Source: Micrasema longulum (Eukaryota; Arthropoda; Insecta; Trichoptera; Brachycentridae). Taken from it: 64,000 bases of DNA. Position numbers and translations under genes: made by a program. Location of the stretch: assembly GCA_022494885.1 (NCBI GenBank), contig JAGVSM010002988.1:1-64000 (forward strand), read 5' to 3'. How positions within the stretch are numbered: the first letter of the stretch is position 1; every line of letters starts with the position of its first letter. Shown piece by piece: positions 22,353-33,785 of the stretch. Under the pieces are notes generated by a model. It was not told the DNA's origin. It searched no databases and saw only the letters and a list, made by a program, of their open reading frames with translations.

Positions 22353-22954
22353 AAAATATGAAAAAAATTGCAAAGCTGGACGTCATTTTGAGTAATTCAC
22401 ACTAGAGGATTTTCGAGAGACAAAATCTGCCAAAAAAATAATGTGTGCTACTTTTGCAGTTTAAAAATATACCAGAGAGTTATTTAGAAGTATTTCCATC
22501 GTAAAAAAAAAAATTACAGTGCTGAAAAAACCTTATTCTTGAAATCCACATTATGTGTACCCTAGAGAATATTGTTGAATGTAATCTAAAATTTCCGAGT
22601 TCTCTATTTATATTGTGGTGCAAATAAAATATACAAAATGTCATACCGATTACCTGTAGGCTCAGAAAAAAAAATTACTCACAAAGGTTCGTTCGTAAAA
22701 TTTTTGAGTCTGATTGTGGTCCCGCCGTAATAGATTTTGTATCCGAAATCCATCCGAGGTTTGCTTGTAATTTTGTTAAGTATATTATAAGTCATTCCAT
22801 TTCTTTACATAATTATTTAGCAATCAGTTAAAAAAATTTGACTTTTTGTAATAAACACATTTTACGGATGCCTCCTGAGAGCTTTAACTACGCTTTCCTA
22901 CTCTACAAGGTATTGAGTTGTCGTGGTCCTGCAGGCTTATTCTGTCACACTTTA
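22353..22954. other. AT-rich spacer
   Basis: No gene or named repeat recognised. Confidence 0.4.
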
Positions 22955-23600
22955 TTCATTTATTTATTAATACTTTGACAATGTTTGTATTCTTTTTTTT
23001 CTACAGAATAATGTTCCCTTCCCTTTGGGGTGTCCCGTGCCGAGGGAAACATTTTACAAAAAGTGAAACACGCCTTAAATTAGTTATTTAACAAAGTCAA
23101 CATACTTATAAAAAACAAAAAAAAACGTAATTTATCTATTAAACCTAATTATCATTAACATAATGAGCAATATAAACTAAAATAATCATAAAAAATACAT
23201 CTTATCTATGTAGACCTATAGACCAAATTTCATATACAGTACACAAATTTTACCTATTTGGCTTGATCCTCTCATCGATGCGTGCGCAACCCACCTCCAC
23301 TATCCATTTCTTAAGAGCAATTTTATATTGTGAGTATTTACTAACTGTCCTTATGGATAATGGAAGTAGATGTAGTAGGCCAATCCTCTTTGACCGAAGG
23401 TTGTTTTAGTTTTTAATTATTTTTGCATCATCAAGGTGGAGTATCTAGTAACTCTTGTATTTGTAAAAGAAGTTATGGAAGGTAGATAATAATGTTTATG
23501 TACTTAAAGTAACAGAGCTTTTACATCAAGTTGTTTTATAGATATTACATTAAGATTTCCGAATATACCGAGGGAGCTAGTCCTGATTGGGACTCTTAAG
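22955..23600 (-). pseudogene. LINE 3' end (L2 family), copy 1
   Basis: The minus-strand reading has an NTRVTRYSTLMMQK-like segment, KTTFGQRGLAYY, then LLPLSIRTVSKYSQYKIALK and KWIVEVGC before a stop near 23255. This is the order of the ORF2 C-terminus in CR1/Jockey-like LINEs (NTR, 'YxGP', 'LP', 'FKxxLKxWL'). Frameshifts separate the blocks. The 3' untranslated region ends at a TAAATAAATAAA-type tail near 22960. The copy at 25975-26569 is parallel and carries the piggyBac-like insertion at a site that is still an uninterrupted TTAA here (about 23610). Confidence 0.7.
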
Positions 23601-23817
23601 ATAATTGTTATTAAAGTTTTGTAAGTTCATTCGTTAGTCATATATCCATCTCACTTTAACTCAGTCAAAATCACATTCCTCTCTCGTTCCCTCTCGTACG
23701 GTACGAACGCATTTATGAAACGAATTATTTCCAGAATAAGGCTACTGGACGATTTCGGCTGGCAGTTCGTCGGTAGTTCAAATCTGGACTACGGAACGTT
23801 GACCTGACTTGAGGAAA

Positions 23818-23892
23818 CACGCGGGAATTGGCCTCAGACAGAAAAGCCTGGTGGACACTATTTGCTTCACCTAGAGAGCGGACATAAAGTAA
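23818..23892 (+). pseudogene. Possible LINE C-terminal scrap
   Basis: Short reading ELASDRKAWWTLFASPRERT then stop resembles the 'A.DR..W..L' tail of RTE/R1-type ORF2. Too short to place. Confidence 0.35.
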
Positions 23893-24969
23893 AGAAAAAT
23901 AGTTTAAATTTAAGTATTTAAATAATAAGATTGCGTTTTATTTTTTTTAAAAGTTGAAAGCGACAAATGAATGTGTTGGAAAACAAATAAATCCATTGTA
24001 ATCTTACCCAAGCTGTTGTAAGAATGCTTTTGTATCAATAAGATGTGCCACGTCTGATTAATTCAAGTATCCTCAATATATCCATTATCTCGTTTTCTTC
24101 TTTTGTTTTAAAGGTTACCTCCATTATTTTACACATCTTAAATCTAGAGATGTTGAACTTCAACCCTTGGTCATTTAAATACTCGAGAGAAAGTCACGTT
24201 CTTAATCATTTAAGTGTTTTACAAGAATTGACAATCCGGTAAATTTTGTTATGTTTGAAGTATTTTAAGTAATCAAAATGTGTTATTTACTGAAGATTTG
24301 ACATTAAACCTTAATTAAACATATTTGAGTATTTTTTGATTTCTCGTTATTAGATTTGATCAGAACAAATGCATAGGTAATATTGTGAGAATACCAGAAA
24401 AACTGACCAAGTTACTAACTAGTATAGTTTTGCTATTTAGATTACTTTTTATTTTAAATTTCTTATGATTTACATAGACAAAGCATTAACAATGTATTGT
24501 GTCAGTATGGAAGTGTTTTGATTTTGACAATGTTTCCTGAAGCAAATATTCATACACTAAATTGATAATCAATTTTGTTAACAATCTTTGAGAAATAAGT
24601 GGTCATTTTTTTAGTAAAAAATTAAATTTAGCTTTAGAACTGTGTGAAAAAATCTAAAAATTGCAAAAATTTCACTTGGTCAGTTTTCTTTGTATGCTCA
24701 CGATGTGTTCCTTGATTATGGGGTGATATTTTAAATCTTCTCTACCCTCTAAAGAGTGGTTTATTTGAGGATTTTTAATTTTTGCATTCTACGAAACTTT
24801 GCTGCACATAATGGCTACACTGATGATTAAACGTTAAATGATGTATAAAAGTGCTTAAAAATGGAAAAAAAATACGGTTTGTTCAATCAAACCTGATTAA
24901 GTGTTTTGGATAATACGAGGTTGTTCTAAATAAAATTCATCGTATTTTGTTTCACGGATTTGTATTTTT
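23893..24969. other. AT-rich spacer
   Basis: Nothing recognised. The frame at 24045-24242 lacks motifs. Confidence 0.4.
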
Positions 24970-25042
24970 CTCACAGAGACGTTTGGAAGAGGCCTTTATC
25001 AAGCAGTGGAGAGAATAAGGCTGAAGAAGAAGAAGAAGATAG
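24970..25042 (+). pseudogene. LINE 3' scrap with GAA-rich tail
   Basis: AGGCCTTTATCAAGCAGTGG followed by AGAATAAGG and (GAAGAA)n. The first part equals the end of the LINE unit amplified at 38640-40345 (GGCCTTTATCCAGCAGTGGA), so this looks like a 5'-truncated insertion of that family. Confidence 0.55.
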
Positions 25043-25154
25043 TTATACAAATTTTACTTTCTAAATCCAGTGTGAAAATGTCCATTTGAAGATTACAAAA
25101 AATACGACTACATAATTTTAAAAAATAAGAGAGATTTATCAAGTCTTGTGTCCT

Positions 25155-25286
25155 AAGCGACTAGGGTGACATCACAGCCACACAAGAGTTAAAATCAATA
25201 TTTCATGTCAACCATGTTGGGAATCGCACCCAAGACCTCTTGTGTGGTAGGCAAACGCGCTGACCACTACACCACAGGGCCGACAA
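25155..25286 (-). repeat. SINE3 head, well preserved
   Basis: Minus strand: GGCCCTGTGGTGTAGTGGTC (A box), AGCGCGTTTGCCTACCACAC, then GGGTGCGATTCCCAACATGG (B box). Body continues to about 25155. Confidence 0.8.
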
Positions 25287-25974
25287 AAATGGTTTTTCAT
25301 GCGTCCATAACTGAGTTTTACGCTCCATTAGTCATGGTTGAATAAAAAAGAGAGAAACTAGACCTGAGTCACATAAATATTGCAGTTTGCGTGTTACAAG
25401 TTCATCGCGTTTGCGACTTTAAAGTTATTAGTATTACGGTTCAATCATACTCGATACAAAGTGTGTGGATTGTTATAAAATATGTCTGTTTCCAATTTTA
25501 TGGATACTTTAATGAAAGAGAAAACGGCATACTTAACTAAGTCGTTTATTTATTACTCTATGAAGAATGTTGACTGAAATCATTATCCGTTGTTTGAATA
25601 TTAAAATGCGCTAAACGCTCGCAACTCGGAACCACCTGAAGTGATGAGAAACTCAGTTTGGACTAATTTATTAGTTTAATCTTATTGGCGTAACACTCTC
25701 TACGTGAGGTAAGGCTAATCTGGTGGGCGGGCATCAAATTTTCATTTAAGTAAATCATTCACATTTATCTGGAAAAATCTACTTCGTCGAATTAATCATT
25801 TAATTTATTTATTTATTTATTTACTTATATACGGCATTTCTGCCATTTAATTTATTGCTTATTTTAATTTTGAGCGAGCAGCAAGAGGACACGCGGTCTG
25901 ACTTTTCTTCGTACACAAGCATTCCCGTATGTTTACCCTGGATTATGGTACTAAAGCTGTGATTTTAAACAAAC
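25287..25974. other. AT-rich spacer with (ATTT)n
   Basis: An (ATTT)n run at 25798-25825 may be an old LINE tail. No coding signal. Confidence 0.4.
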
Positions 25975-26569
25975 AATTTATTTATTTATTTATACTTTTA
26001 CATTGTTTGTATTCTTTTTTTTATACAGAATAATGTTCCCTCACTGAGGTGTCTCGTGCCAAGAGAAACATTTTACAAAATGTGAAAGTTATGTAACAAA
26101 GTTAACATAATAAACAATATAAACTACAATAATAAAAAAAAACATAACCAATTTATATAAACCAATAGACCAAATTTCATAAACAGTACACACATTTTAC
26201 CTATGTGGCTTGATCCACTCATCGATCAGTGTGCAACCCACCTCCACTATCCATTTCTTAAAAGCAATTTTATACTGTGAGTACTTACTAATTGCCTTTA
26301 TGGATAATAGAAGTAGATTGTACACGTTAATCGAGTAGTAGGCCAATCCTCTTTGGTCGAAGTTTGTATTATTTTTTTATTTTTCGCAGCAACATCTGGG
26401 TGGAGTATTTAGTAGCTCTTGTATTTGTAAAGGGAGGCAGAGAATAATGTTTATGTGCGTGTAGTAAAAGAGCTTTTACATAATGTTGTTTTAGAGATTT
26501 TACATTAAGGTTTTCTAATATACCGAGAGAGCTAGTTCTGATTGGGACTCTTAAGATAATTTTTATTAT
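25975..26569 (-). pseudogene. LINE 3' end (L2 family), copy 2
   Basis: Direct parallel of 22955-23600, beginning with the same TTTATTTATTTATA tail and including TACAGAATAATGTTCCCT, TCCACTATCCATTTCTTA, TGGATAATAGAAGTAGATTG and CTGATTGGGACTCTTAAGAT. The coding blocks are equally broken. It is interrupted at 26569/26570 by the piggyBac-like element. Confidence 0.75.
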
Positions 26570-26862
26570 CCCTTTACTGCAAGAAATTTTCCAATAGGTT
26601 AAAATAAATATATGTCATTTTGAGCATCAAATGTAACCTAGGAAAAATAGAAAAAATATACTGAATAAAAAAATTGTTCCCAATTTGGAAGAACGTGCAA
26701 TAAAGTTTAAAATTATCTAATGGCCAAATTTGGCACAGCATACAGTGGTGTCTCAAATAACTATTCTTCTTCTATTTTTTTGTAACACAATAAAATAAAA
26801 CAAAGTTATCATTACTACATATATTTGTTTATTATTCAGCGCGATATTTTTGAAAATAACAT

Positions 26863-27408
26863 TTAGGTGTGAAAGTTTTTAAAACAATCGCGATCCTTGT
26901 TGGGGCATAAATAGCATTTGCACCTATGTCACATTATGTGGGATTTTTGTGAGCATCTCAACGTTTTGCGCCTTTGCCGATCTGACTGCTACACTGGCCA
27001 GTGATTAAAACCATCTTCAGCTACTTCAATTGGAGGCAGCTCAATGCGTCGTCTTTTGCCTTTTTTTATTTGTAAGTAATGACTCATCACTCATCATATT
27101 CAATGCCGTTATCAGACCACACCAAATTGACTTTTTTATTTATTTTTCTTATTCTCGAGAAAGGTATCTCTGATGTAGAAGGCTGGCTGTTGATATCACC
27201 TTCAAGCGCCACTTCACTTTCAAGCTTCACTTCTTCTTCATAATTGCTAACTTCGTTGTAAAACTTGTAACAACTATAGTCTCCTTCAGTTTCTGGTATA
27301 AAAATTTTTGGGGGATGTGGTGCGTGATTCGTAATTATCAACGTCGGATATGTTTTCATCCTCGCTGGTTTCAGGAACGTTGATAACTGTGCGATCCCGA
27401 GTCTCCAT
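26863..27408 (-). pseudogene. piggyBac-like transposase, N- and C-termini only
   Basis: Starting at the ATG at 27408 the minus strand reads METRDRTVINVPETSEDENI, an acidic N-terminal region. After a frameshift near 27290 this continues as YEEEVKLESEVALEGDI and NKKVNLVWSDNGIEYDE, then stops at 27087. A few codons on, KKGKRRRIELPPIE leads to DGFNHWP and a C-terminal cysteine-rich block CKCYLCPNKDRDCFKNFHT, which matches the Cys-rich tail domain of piggyBac transposases that binds the ends. The catalytic DDD core, which should be several hundred residues, is missing: an internal deletion joins the two termini near 27070-27087. Confidence 0.8.
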
Positions 27409-27554
27409 TTTATGCGAAATATAACAATTTCCAAATTTGACCATGTATAAATAACCACCAAACTGCATAATATTCCAGATTTGGTCGACCAAAAATGACA
27501 AGACTGCATAGTGTTCCAAATATGGCACAAAGTTTAGTTGAAGCGTAGAAGCGT

Positions 27555-27790
27555 ATGGAGATGGTTTCGCGGTATGACGTTTGGACACCTCATCAATTGT
27601 CGGCTGCCAATTTATTAGATCGTGTTTCAAAGGGCGTTGTTTTGAGTGCGAGACAAAAACATGAACCTATTTTGCATTGTTTGGTAACGGGAGATGAGAA
27701 ATGGGTCGTGTACAACAACGTGACAAGAAAAAGACATTGGGCTATACCTGGACAAGCCCTATCAAAAACTTCGAAGGCCGAATTCATAAA
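27555..27790 (+). pseudogene. mariner transposase fragment
   Basis: The frame reads YDVWTPHQLSAANLLDRV, then LHCLVTGDEKWVVYNN and VTRKRHWAIPGQALSKTSKA. This is the region just before and around the first catalytic Asp of mariner-family transposases: WVPHxL, then (V/I)TGDEKW with the D, then RKRxW..PG. Neither the HTH N-terminus nor the later two acidic residues is present. It lies inside the piggyBac-like element, on the opposite strand, so it probably inserted there, although mariner ends (TA duplications) were not identified. Confidence 0.85.
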
Positions 27791-28106
27791 GTAAGTTGAT
27801 GAAATAAATATGATATAAATGTGTTAGGGATCCATTTTAAACTAAAAAAACACATGGAAAAAAACGGATAAAATCACGCAAAAGAAAAACCAAAAGCGCT
27901 GTCGCTAGCAAAATGACGGATCTGATAGCTTACCAACGTTTTTGTGGCTACTAGAATGGTCCACAATTGCGCTAATGTACGATTTATAGTAAAACAGACT
28001 CTATAGTGAGGAATTATCTCAAAACGCAACGCACAGGTAGCGGTAGTAGTTATCCTCGATTAGAAAAGTCGAATGTTCCAAATGTTGAACGACATGCGGT
28101 AAAGGG

Positions 28107-29372
28107 TTAAGCGTGTCCCTTTAGTTTTGTTTGTTTGATAAATTGTTTAGTATAGGAACTCAGATCATCCAAAAAAAATGCAAAAACGCAAAAGGTACTT
28201 ACAAAAAGTTTAATGACTGTCAGAAAAACAATTTTCAAATACCTATTCATCAATATTTTCTGTCACTGCAAATCCTTTTAAATCTATTTAACAAAAATTA
28301 GTTATTGGTGTACATATTTTAACATTTCCTCAACAAATCTAGTCTATTATTGAAGTTACTTGAAACCAGCTTATTACAATCATTAACATCCCAATGGCCC
28401 AGGAAAAGTATCCGTGGGTTTAGATTGAATCTTATTTTCTCCAACCCGAGACTGTGGCCTCGAGTCAATATAAATTTAAGATGGAAAAATCTGTGCTTTC
28501 CAAAACTATATAGGCAGTAGTATAATAAAATTAATACACGTGGTCTCAAAGTCTTTTAAATAAATTTAATCATGTTATTCTACAACGTTAACGCCGATTC
28601 AATAAATAATATAACGTATTGTGCTTTATTCTTAAATTAATAAAGATGACCGATTATTTAAAGTCTATTAATAATTATCATCAAACGTACGAGTATTTAT
28701 TGTTTGTCTAGGGGCTAGTTATTACAAAATAATTACGGTCCAATTGATTAACAATGTGTATATTAAATATAAATGTGTCGTAATTTGCATAAAATAAATA
28801 AATAGTTATTATTACAATAATAATTGTCAGGTACTTTGACATTTAAAGAGCCTAAGGCTTCTTTTAGGAAATCGGCTGTAAGTTTGGCTGTCAGATAAAC
28901 TTAAAATGTCGTAGCAATAATAATAAATATAAATATCTCTTGTACGCTGCATCTTTTAAAACTGTTTTATAAATTACATTTCAACTTTTCATTTAGGCAA
29001 TAAATATTAGTGATCGTCGGGAGTATTTGGGTCAGATATTTTGTCGGGGAATTAGCCAAGGGCAAATTCTTCAAAATTTCTTGATATTTTTATACAATTA
29101 TCAATTTTATCTTAAAATGATTCTCCGTTCAACACTATGCCTTTCCGATATGTTAATTAAAACATTTTAAGCTCCCTAGATACATAACGATTCGAAAAAA
29201 AATATTTTTGGCGTAAATTTCGCAACTGAGCGATAATATTGTCATTTACCCAAAATTATTTTCATTTTTGAGTCAAGTATGCTGAAATGTTCCAAAGTAC
29301 ATAATATTTCCCATCCGCAGAATTCTGCGGCTTGGATCTAAAAGAGCCAATGTGAGATTCGATATTTTTCGT
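28107..29372. other. AT-rich spacer
   Basis: No gene or named repeat recognised. The frame at 28319-28549 (minus) has no motif. Confidence 0.4.
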
Positions 29373-29902
29373 GCCACAATTTTGTAAAGGGTCCGTGTCA
29401 ATAAATACACTTTTATATTCTCGACTATTTTATACACAAGTGAATGTGTTGTGATATTTTTTTTATATTCTTTTTCTTTTCAAAGACGTCAAATAATAAT
29501 TATAACGACAATAAATGGCGAATGAATTACTCTCCTGTAATATTACGATTAACGACATTGCCGAAGCCACAGATTTAAGGGGCTAAATTCTTAAAAATAT
29601 TAGTGTGGTCTTAAAAGTAAAGAATTTAGACTAAATTGCCACAATTTTGTAAAGGGTCCGTGTCAATAAATACGCTTTTATATTCTCGACTATTTTATAC
29701 ACAAGTGAATGTGTTGTGATATTTTTTTTATATTCTTTTTCTTTTCAAAGACGTCAAATAATAATTATAACGACAATAAATGGCTAATGAATTACTCTCC
29801 TGTAATATTACGATTAACGACATTGCCGAAGCCACAGATTGAAGGGGCTACATTCTCAAAAATATCAGTGTGGTCTTAAAAGTAAAGAATTTAGACTAAA
29901 TT
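29373..29902. repeat. 265-bp tandem duplication
   Basis: Units 29373-29637 and 29638-29902 are identical except for about six scattered substitutions and no indels (GCCACAATTTTGTAAAGGG start, AGAATTTAGACTAAATT end). No coding content; the bases on each side of the array are unrelated. Confidence 0.95.
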
Positions 29903-30204
29903 ATATTTTTTATTTGAATTCATGAAAACAATGTTGCGCAAAAATAACTATGCACACATATATCATTCAAAACTAGAAGCGCAAATTATGCTTTGTTTTT
30001 GGGAATTAATGTTAGTTTACGGATATCGTGGGTGTGCGTGTAACTGCGGTAAAAACGAGATTTTGCACTACGCTGCTTATTTTCCCGGAATGCGATGATT
30101 TGTTTTATTCATTAATACCATTTTTCTAGCTGAATATACCGTCGACTATTATCCAGTGGAAAAATACAACAATTTTCAAACGGCTAATTTTGCCTCCTGC
30201 GACA
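29903..30204. other. AT-rich spacer
   Basis: Nothing recognised. Confidence 0.4.
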
Positions 30205-30335
30205 GACATTTATTTGCCTAGGTTGATTAAAGCGTACCGTTCACCCTGTTCGTGGCAGTCACCCCACTTTTAATACCTTTTTCAGTACTTCCATCCCTAG
30301 TAAATATACTTCCCAGATACAAAGATTATTCTACC
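30205..30335 (-). pseudogene. RTE-like LINE scrap
   Basis: Minus strand: GTATATTTACTAGGGATGGA, GTACTGAAAAAGGTATTAAA, GAACAGGGTGAACGGTACGC. It follows the SVYLG...TRDGKTEKDI...GNRVNGAL part of the LINE at 4470-5040, base for base with moderate divergence. Confidence 0.7.
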
Positions 30336-30758
30336 TGTCACAGGAACTATCAAGAATATGAAAAAAAAAATACTCCTCATCGTCTCAGATAATTTTTCAC
30401 AACAAAGTATGTACTCGTACAATTAGTATTTTTATCACAATATTTATTTATGATCATCGTTGTCAAAACCGATTGTTATGCATTGTTTTTTTTCATTTGA
30501 GAAGGTGAAAGTTTTTTATGTTTGTATAGATATATATATTTTTTTATAGTTGCAAATTATTTATACTTTGCTTCTTTATATGCAAGGTTTTATCGAAAAT
30601 ATTTAGCTTGAAGTTATATTTAGTTAACTTTTTTCATCGTAGATAACAAAAATAAAAATAAAATTAGCATCTGAATAAACAAAATATATCTAGAAATATT
30701 ACATTTACAAATAATAAAAAAACAGTCGTAAAAGTTGAAAACAAAAAAATAAAAGGAG

Positions 30759-31076
30759 CTAGATACCACTAATAAATAACCTAGCCTGCTTGATCGTCCC
30801 TGTAATGAATCTAATAGTCTTTCTTCGTGTATCATTACAGTTCAGAAGCTCAGCTAGGTTATTTGTCGCAGCAATCCGAGTGTTTGGTTTGCATTCAAGC
30901 TCCCTTGGCCTATCGAACATTGGACAGTATGTTAGAATATGTTCTGCAGTCTGCTCAGTAATGCCATCACATGGGCAGCAACTATCGTCTCGCAGCCCGA
31001 AGCGATGCAGATATTCCCTCATGCATCCATGCCGTGAGAGAGCCTGACTTAGTTCATATGAACTCAGGCATTTCAT
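30759..31076 (-). pseudogene. LINE ORF2 C-terminus with CCHC-type zinc knuckle
   Basis: An intact 105-codon minus frame: SSYELSQALSRHGCMREYLH, RFGLRDDSCCPCDGITEQTA, EHILTYCPMFDRPR. The pattern 'LSGHGCxxxYLHR' followed by C-x2-C...H-x4-C is the C-terminal knuckle of R1/I/Jockey-clade ORF2 proteins, which lies after the RT (or RNase H) domain. It ends with RRKTIRFITGTIKQARLF and a stop. No RT core upstream. Unbroken, so a relatively young 5'-truncated insertion. Confidence 0.85.
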
Positions 31077-31394
31077 GCTTCCAAAATGTTTTGGCCTCGT
31101 CTCTGCTTCTCAAAAGTTGCTTGATCTACTTATTGGCAGTTTCTATATATATTTTACATGTTTGTATATTAAACTCGTATATTTATTATATAAATAAAAG
31201 ACGAGTGATAATCAAATTCACAAATCTGAAATAACCGTTAACAATGATCGGCTGCGTGACTTTCGTGACAGCTGACTGATTTTTAAATTTTTTTTATTTA
31301 TTTATATTTTTTATTGATTTTTTTTTATAACAATCTCTTAACTTTAAATATTGACAGAAAAAAAACATTTACTAAAACCACAGTAGGACAGCCT
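31077..31394. other. AT-rich spacer
   Basis: Nothing recognised apart from T-rich runs near 31285-31330. Confidence 0.4.
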
Positions 31395-32070
31395 AAATAA
31401 AACCTTCAATTAAAAATACGCTCAGAAATACTTGCATCAGTACTCCATATAAAATATTTGGGAATAATTATTGATAAATATTTTGAATGGGCAGAATATA
31501 CAGCATATACAACACAAAAAATTAGAAAACTTCCCATATCTTTAAGTCGATTCGTAGCATTTTATACTTAATTATACTATAACAACTATGTTTTATTTTA
31601 TGTAACTCAATTATAACTTATGACATAATAGAATGGGGAGGCATTGATGAATCAATATAATACCTACCAAATTTGCTCAAAAATCAACAACTAAAATAAT
31701 TTTTAAAAAGCCCCTCAGGTAACCCAGCGTCAAGTTGTTTGAGCAATTTGAGATCTTAGATATAAGGATTATTTATTTTAAAATAATAATGTTTGTGAAA
31801 GCAAATTATTCTACCAAATTTCAAATGGAACACTCCCACATCACTAGAAGTCAAACTAGAGGATGAATAATGGGGTCTACCACAAACTCTGAATTTGGGC
31901 TAAGAAATTTCAGGTTTTTGGACCCCAAAATATTCAATATATTGCTAAACCATGACCCGGATTCAATTAAATAAATTTGCAAAAATTGGTTACTGGGTTT
32001 AGGTAGAGAAAAATCAGAAAACTTACTCAAAAATATTATTAAATAATAAAGGGTATCAATTTATATTATA
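31395..32070 (+). pseudogene. LINE RT C-terminal region, decayed
   Basis: Plus-strand blocks in order: LHIKYLGIIIDKYFEWAEYT, TTQKIRKLPISLSRF, later a MGR-type 'IEWGG' segment, then HSHHTRSQTR, FGLRNFRFLDPKIFNILLNH and LLGLGREKSENLLKNIIK before the stop at 32046. These correspond to the thumb ('KYLGIxID..L.W..H'), the 'IxWGG' helix and the 'H..NTR ... LGPKIYNxLP' C-terminus of CR1/Jockey-like RTs. Numerous stops and shifts mark it as old. No catalytic YADD remains. Confidence 0.8.
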
Positions 32071-32390
32071 TAACTGTATAATAAATTGACTAGAAGGTTG
32101 TAATGTTATTTTTTTTTGCATAACAACGTCTGCCTTAAAACAGGTTGTACCTAGTTAGGCAGGCTAGACATGATCCAGAGAAATCTTTTACCTAAGTGTG
32201 TATGTAGTAGATAAAGAAATTGTTATTTTTGTTAAAAAACTATGGTTATTATTATTATAATCCAGAAGTACATAATATGGACATCATTGGATTGATAAAA
32301 GAGAGAAGTGAATTATTTATATCATATATTCTATCAGACAGTAATAATTATTAACTGCTAAAATTTTTGTAATACCTAAAACATGTTTTG
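32071..32390. other. AT-rich spacer
   Basis: Nothing recognised. Confidence 0.4.
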
Positions 32391-32660
32391 TCGGCCTCGT
32401 GGTGTAATGGTCAGCGAGTTTGCCTACCATACAAAAAGTCTCGGGTTCGATTTCCGACATGGTTGATAAGAAATATTTATTTAAAGGGGTTTTCGAACTA
32501 AAATATTTCTAGTCCCTGGACTGGTAACTGAAGCGTAAGACTGATAATCTCACCTTCGTGCAACAAAAAAATATTATCATGATACGCTGAAATCGGTGTA
32601 CAATGCAGAGCCCTATGCATTATTAGATGCGGAAAGGAAATGATGATGATGATAAAAACA
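32391..32660 (+). repeat. SINE3 full copy
   Basis: Reference copy. Head GGCCTCGTGGTGTAATGGTC, B box GGGTTCGATTTCCGAC, body AGTCCCTGGACTGGTAACTG...AGACTGATAATCTCACCTTC, then TACAATGCAGAGCCCTATGC and a GATGATGATGAT tail. About 270 bp. Confidence 0.92.
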
Positions 32661-32742
32661 TCTCACGCTGACATTGTTCAGACACGCAATAAGAACAACA
32701 TTTTTTTTTTAAATATTTATTTTTGATTTTTGTCAACAACAA

Positions 32743-32748
32743 TTTATT
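32743..32748 (-). promoter_or_regulatory. Polyadenylation signal AATAAA
   Basis: On the minus strand an AATAAA lies about 105 bases beyond the stop codon of the terminal exon 32853-33105, in a suitable place to end that transcript. Confidence 0.6.
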
Positions 32749-32852
32749 TTAAATCTTGCTCGTTAAAACAGGACCTTTTTGTAAAATAATTACCAAAAAA
32801 AGGTATTACTAAAAACGTAATCATTCTCAATCATGCACTCGCTTTTCTCTAC

Positions 32853-33105
32853 TTAAAACGCCATGCCTTTATTTTTGCTTATTTCTGATGTGGTTTGATA
32901 AACTCCATCATCAAAGAAATCCTCACTGTTTATTTCTTCTTCTTCTTTTGTTTCTGTTTTTTGTGTGTTTGATTGTGATCTTTCATTACTTGAAGTTGGA
33001 TGTCGCACAGAATATTTTTTACATAAAAACTGCCGGCAATCTCCAGATTTGATAGCTTTGAACATTTTTTTCATTCCCGCTTGTTCTGCCACGTGATCAG
33101 GTATT
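32853..33105 (-). CDS. Terminal exon of an unidentified host gene
   Basis: Minus-strand exon with acceptor TTATTTTTCTTCCAG just above 33105 and a TAA at 32853. It opens with the third base of a split codon, then IPDHVAEQAGMKKMFKAIKS, GDCRQFLCKKYSVRHPT, a polar serine/glutamate-rich stretch (KTETKEEEEINSEDFFDDG) and ends KNKGMAF. The phase fits the donor at 46054 (..LAL + split Thr). Two cysteines pair in spacing with two in the previous exon, suggesting an extracellular disulphide-bonded domain, followed by an acidic tail. It is low in repeats and contrasts with the surrounding transposon debris. The pattern (CxxxxFC ... W ... GDC..FxC) recalls small insect membrane proteins of unknown function; I cannot name it. 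Confidence 0.78.
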
Positions 33106-33628
33106 CTGGAAGAAAAATAAACGCTTAATTTTTTTTAAATACTACTGATACGTTAAACTACACAAAACATCAATATATTTTTCAAAAAACGAATTAAACT
33201 GTTATTTAGATGTGTTTTCGTTTTCATAACCGACAATGACAAAAATAGTATATTGTTTAGAATTTTAATTTATTTTTTACAGCGCGATTATTTATTTTGC
33301 AAAACAACAACAATATAAATATAAAATTTAAATATAATACAAAATTAAATTATAAAAAAGGTCCATATAAATTTTCCCTAAAGAATGAAATAATTAATTA
33401 ATTATATCAAATATGTGTATATATTTCTACTTAGCAATAAAATTAAATTAAAATTAGAAAATTTTTAGGATCCCATAAATAAAAAAAATATAAAAGATGT
33501 ATATTATATCAAAATATAATCATTAAAACAATATTAATTATAGTCGGAAAATTAAAAAAACATAAATAAAATTTTCTTTATGTGAATAAAGAGAGAAAAA
33601 ATAACGAAGAAGTAAAAACAATAAAATT
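33106..33628. other. Intron sequence, AT-rich
   Basis: Immediately upstream of the terminal exon (minus strand). Extremely AT-rich, no repeat identified. Confidence 0.5.
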
Positions 33629-33785
33629 TCAACAATGTTTTGAGTATGTCCAAATGTTTTTAGACAGGTTAGATTTCTTCCCTAGAGAGTTTTTTTAGAT
33701 CTAAATTTGTTGAAACAGAAATCAAATGGAAAACCTTTTTCGGAAGGGAATATGCCCAGACTTCCATATTACCTTCTCAAAACTA
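33629..33785. repeat. M1 MITE short derivative (variant b)
   Basis: Left terminus CAATGTTTTGAGTATGTCCA, CCTAGAGAGTT, GTTGAAACAGAA and AGAAGGGAATATG-like sequence, then the opposite arm's ACTTCCATATTACCTTCTC. Central region missing. Confidence 0.7.

Larger units (their letters stand above)
26570..28106 (-). mobile_element. piggyBac-like element, internally deleted
   Basis: Ends are CCCTTTACTGCAAG (26570) and, inverted, CCCTTTACCGCATG (28106), flanked by TTAT at 26566-26569 and TTAA at 28107-28110. TTAA targeting and a CCCTTT start are the signature of the piggyBac superfamily. Subterminal TTTGGAA...TGCA motifs recur (near 26700, 27435, 27470, 27510 and 28080), as in other piggyBac-like ends. 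Oriented on the minus strand. The host copy of the L2 LINE has a paralogous empty TTAA site at about 23610. A mariner fragment lies inside the 5' part. With only 1.54 kb it is non-autonomous. Confidence 0.82.

Noticed and set aside
27087..27630. Host gene of 147 or 114 codons
   Set aside because: Both frames are pieces of a frameshifted piggyBac-like transposase between element ends.
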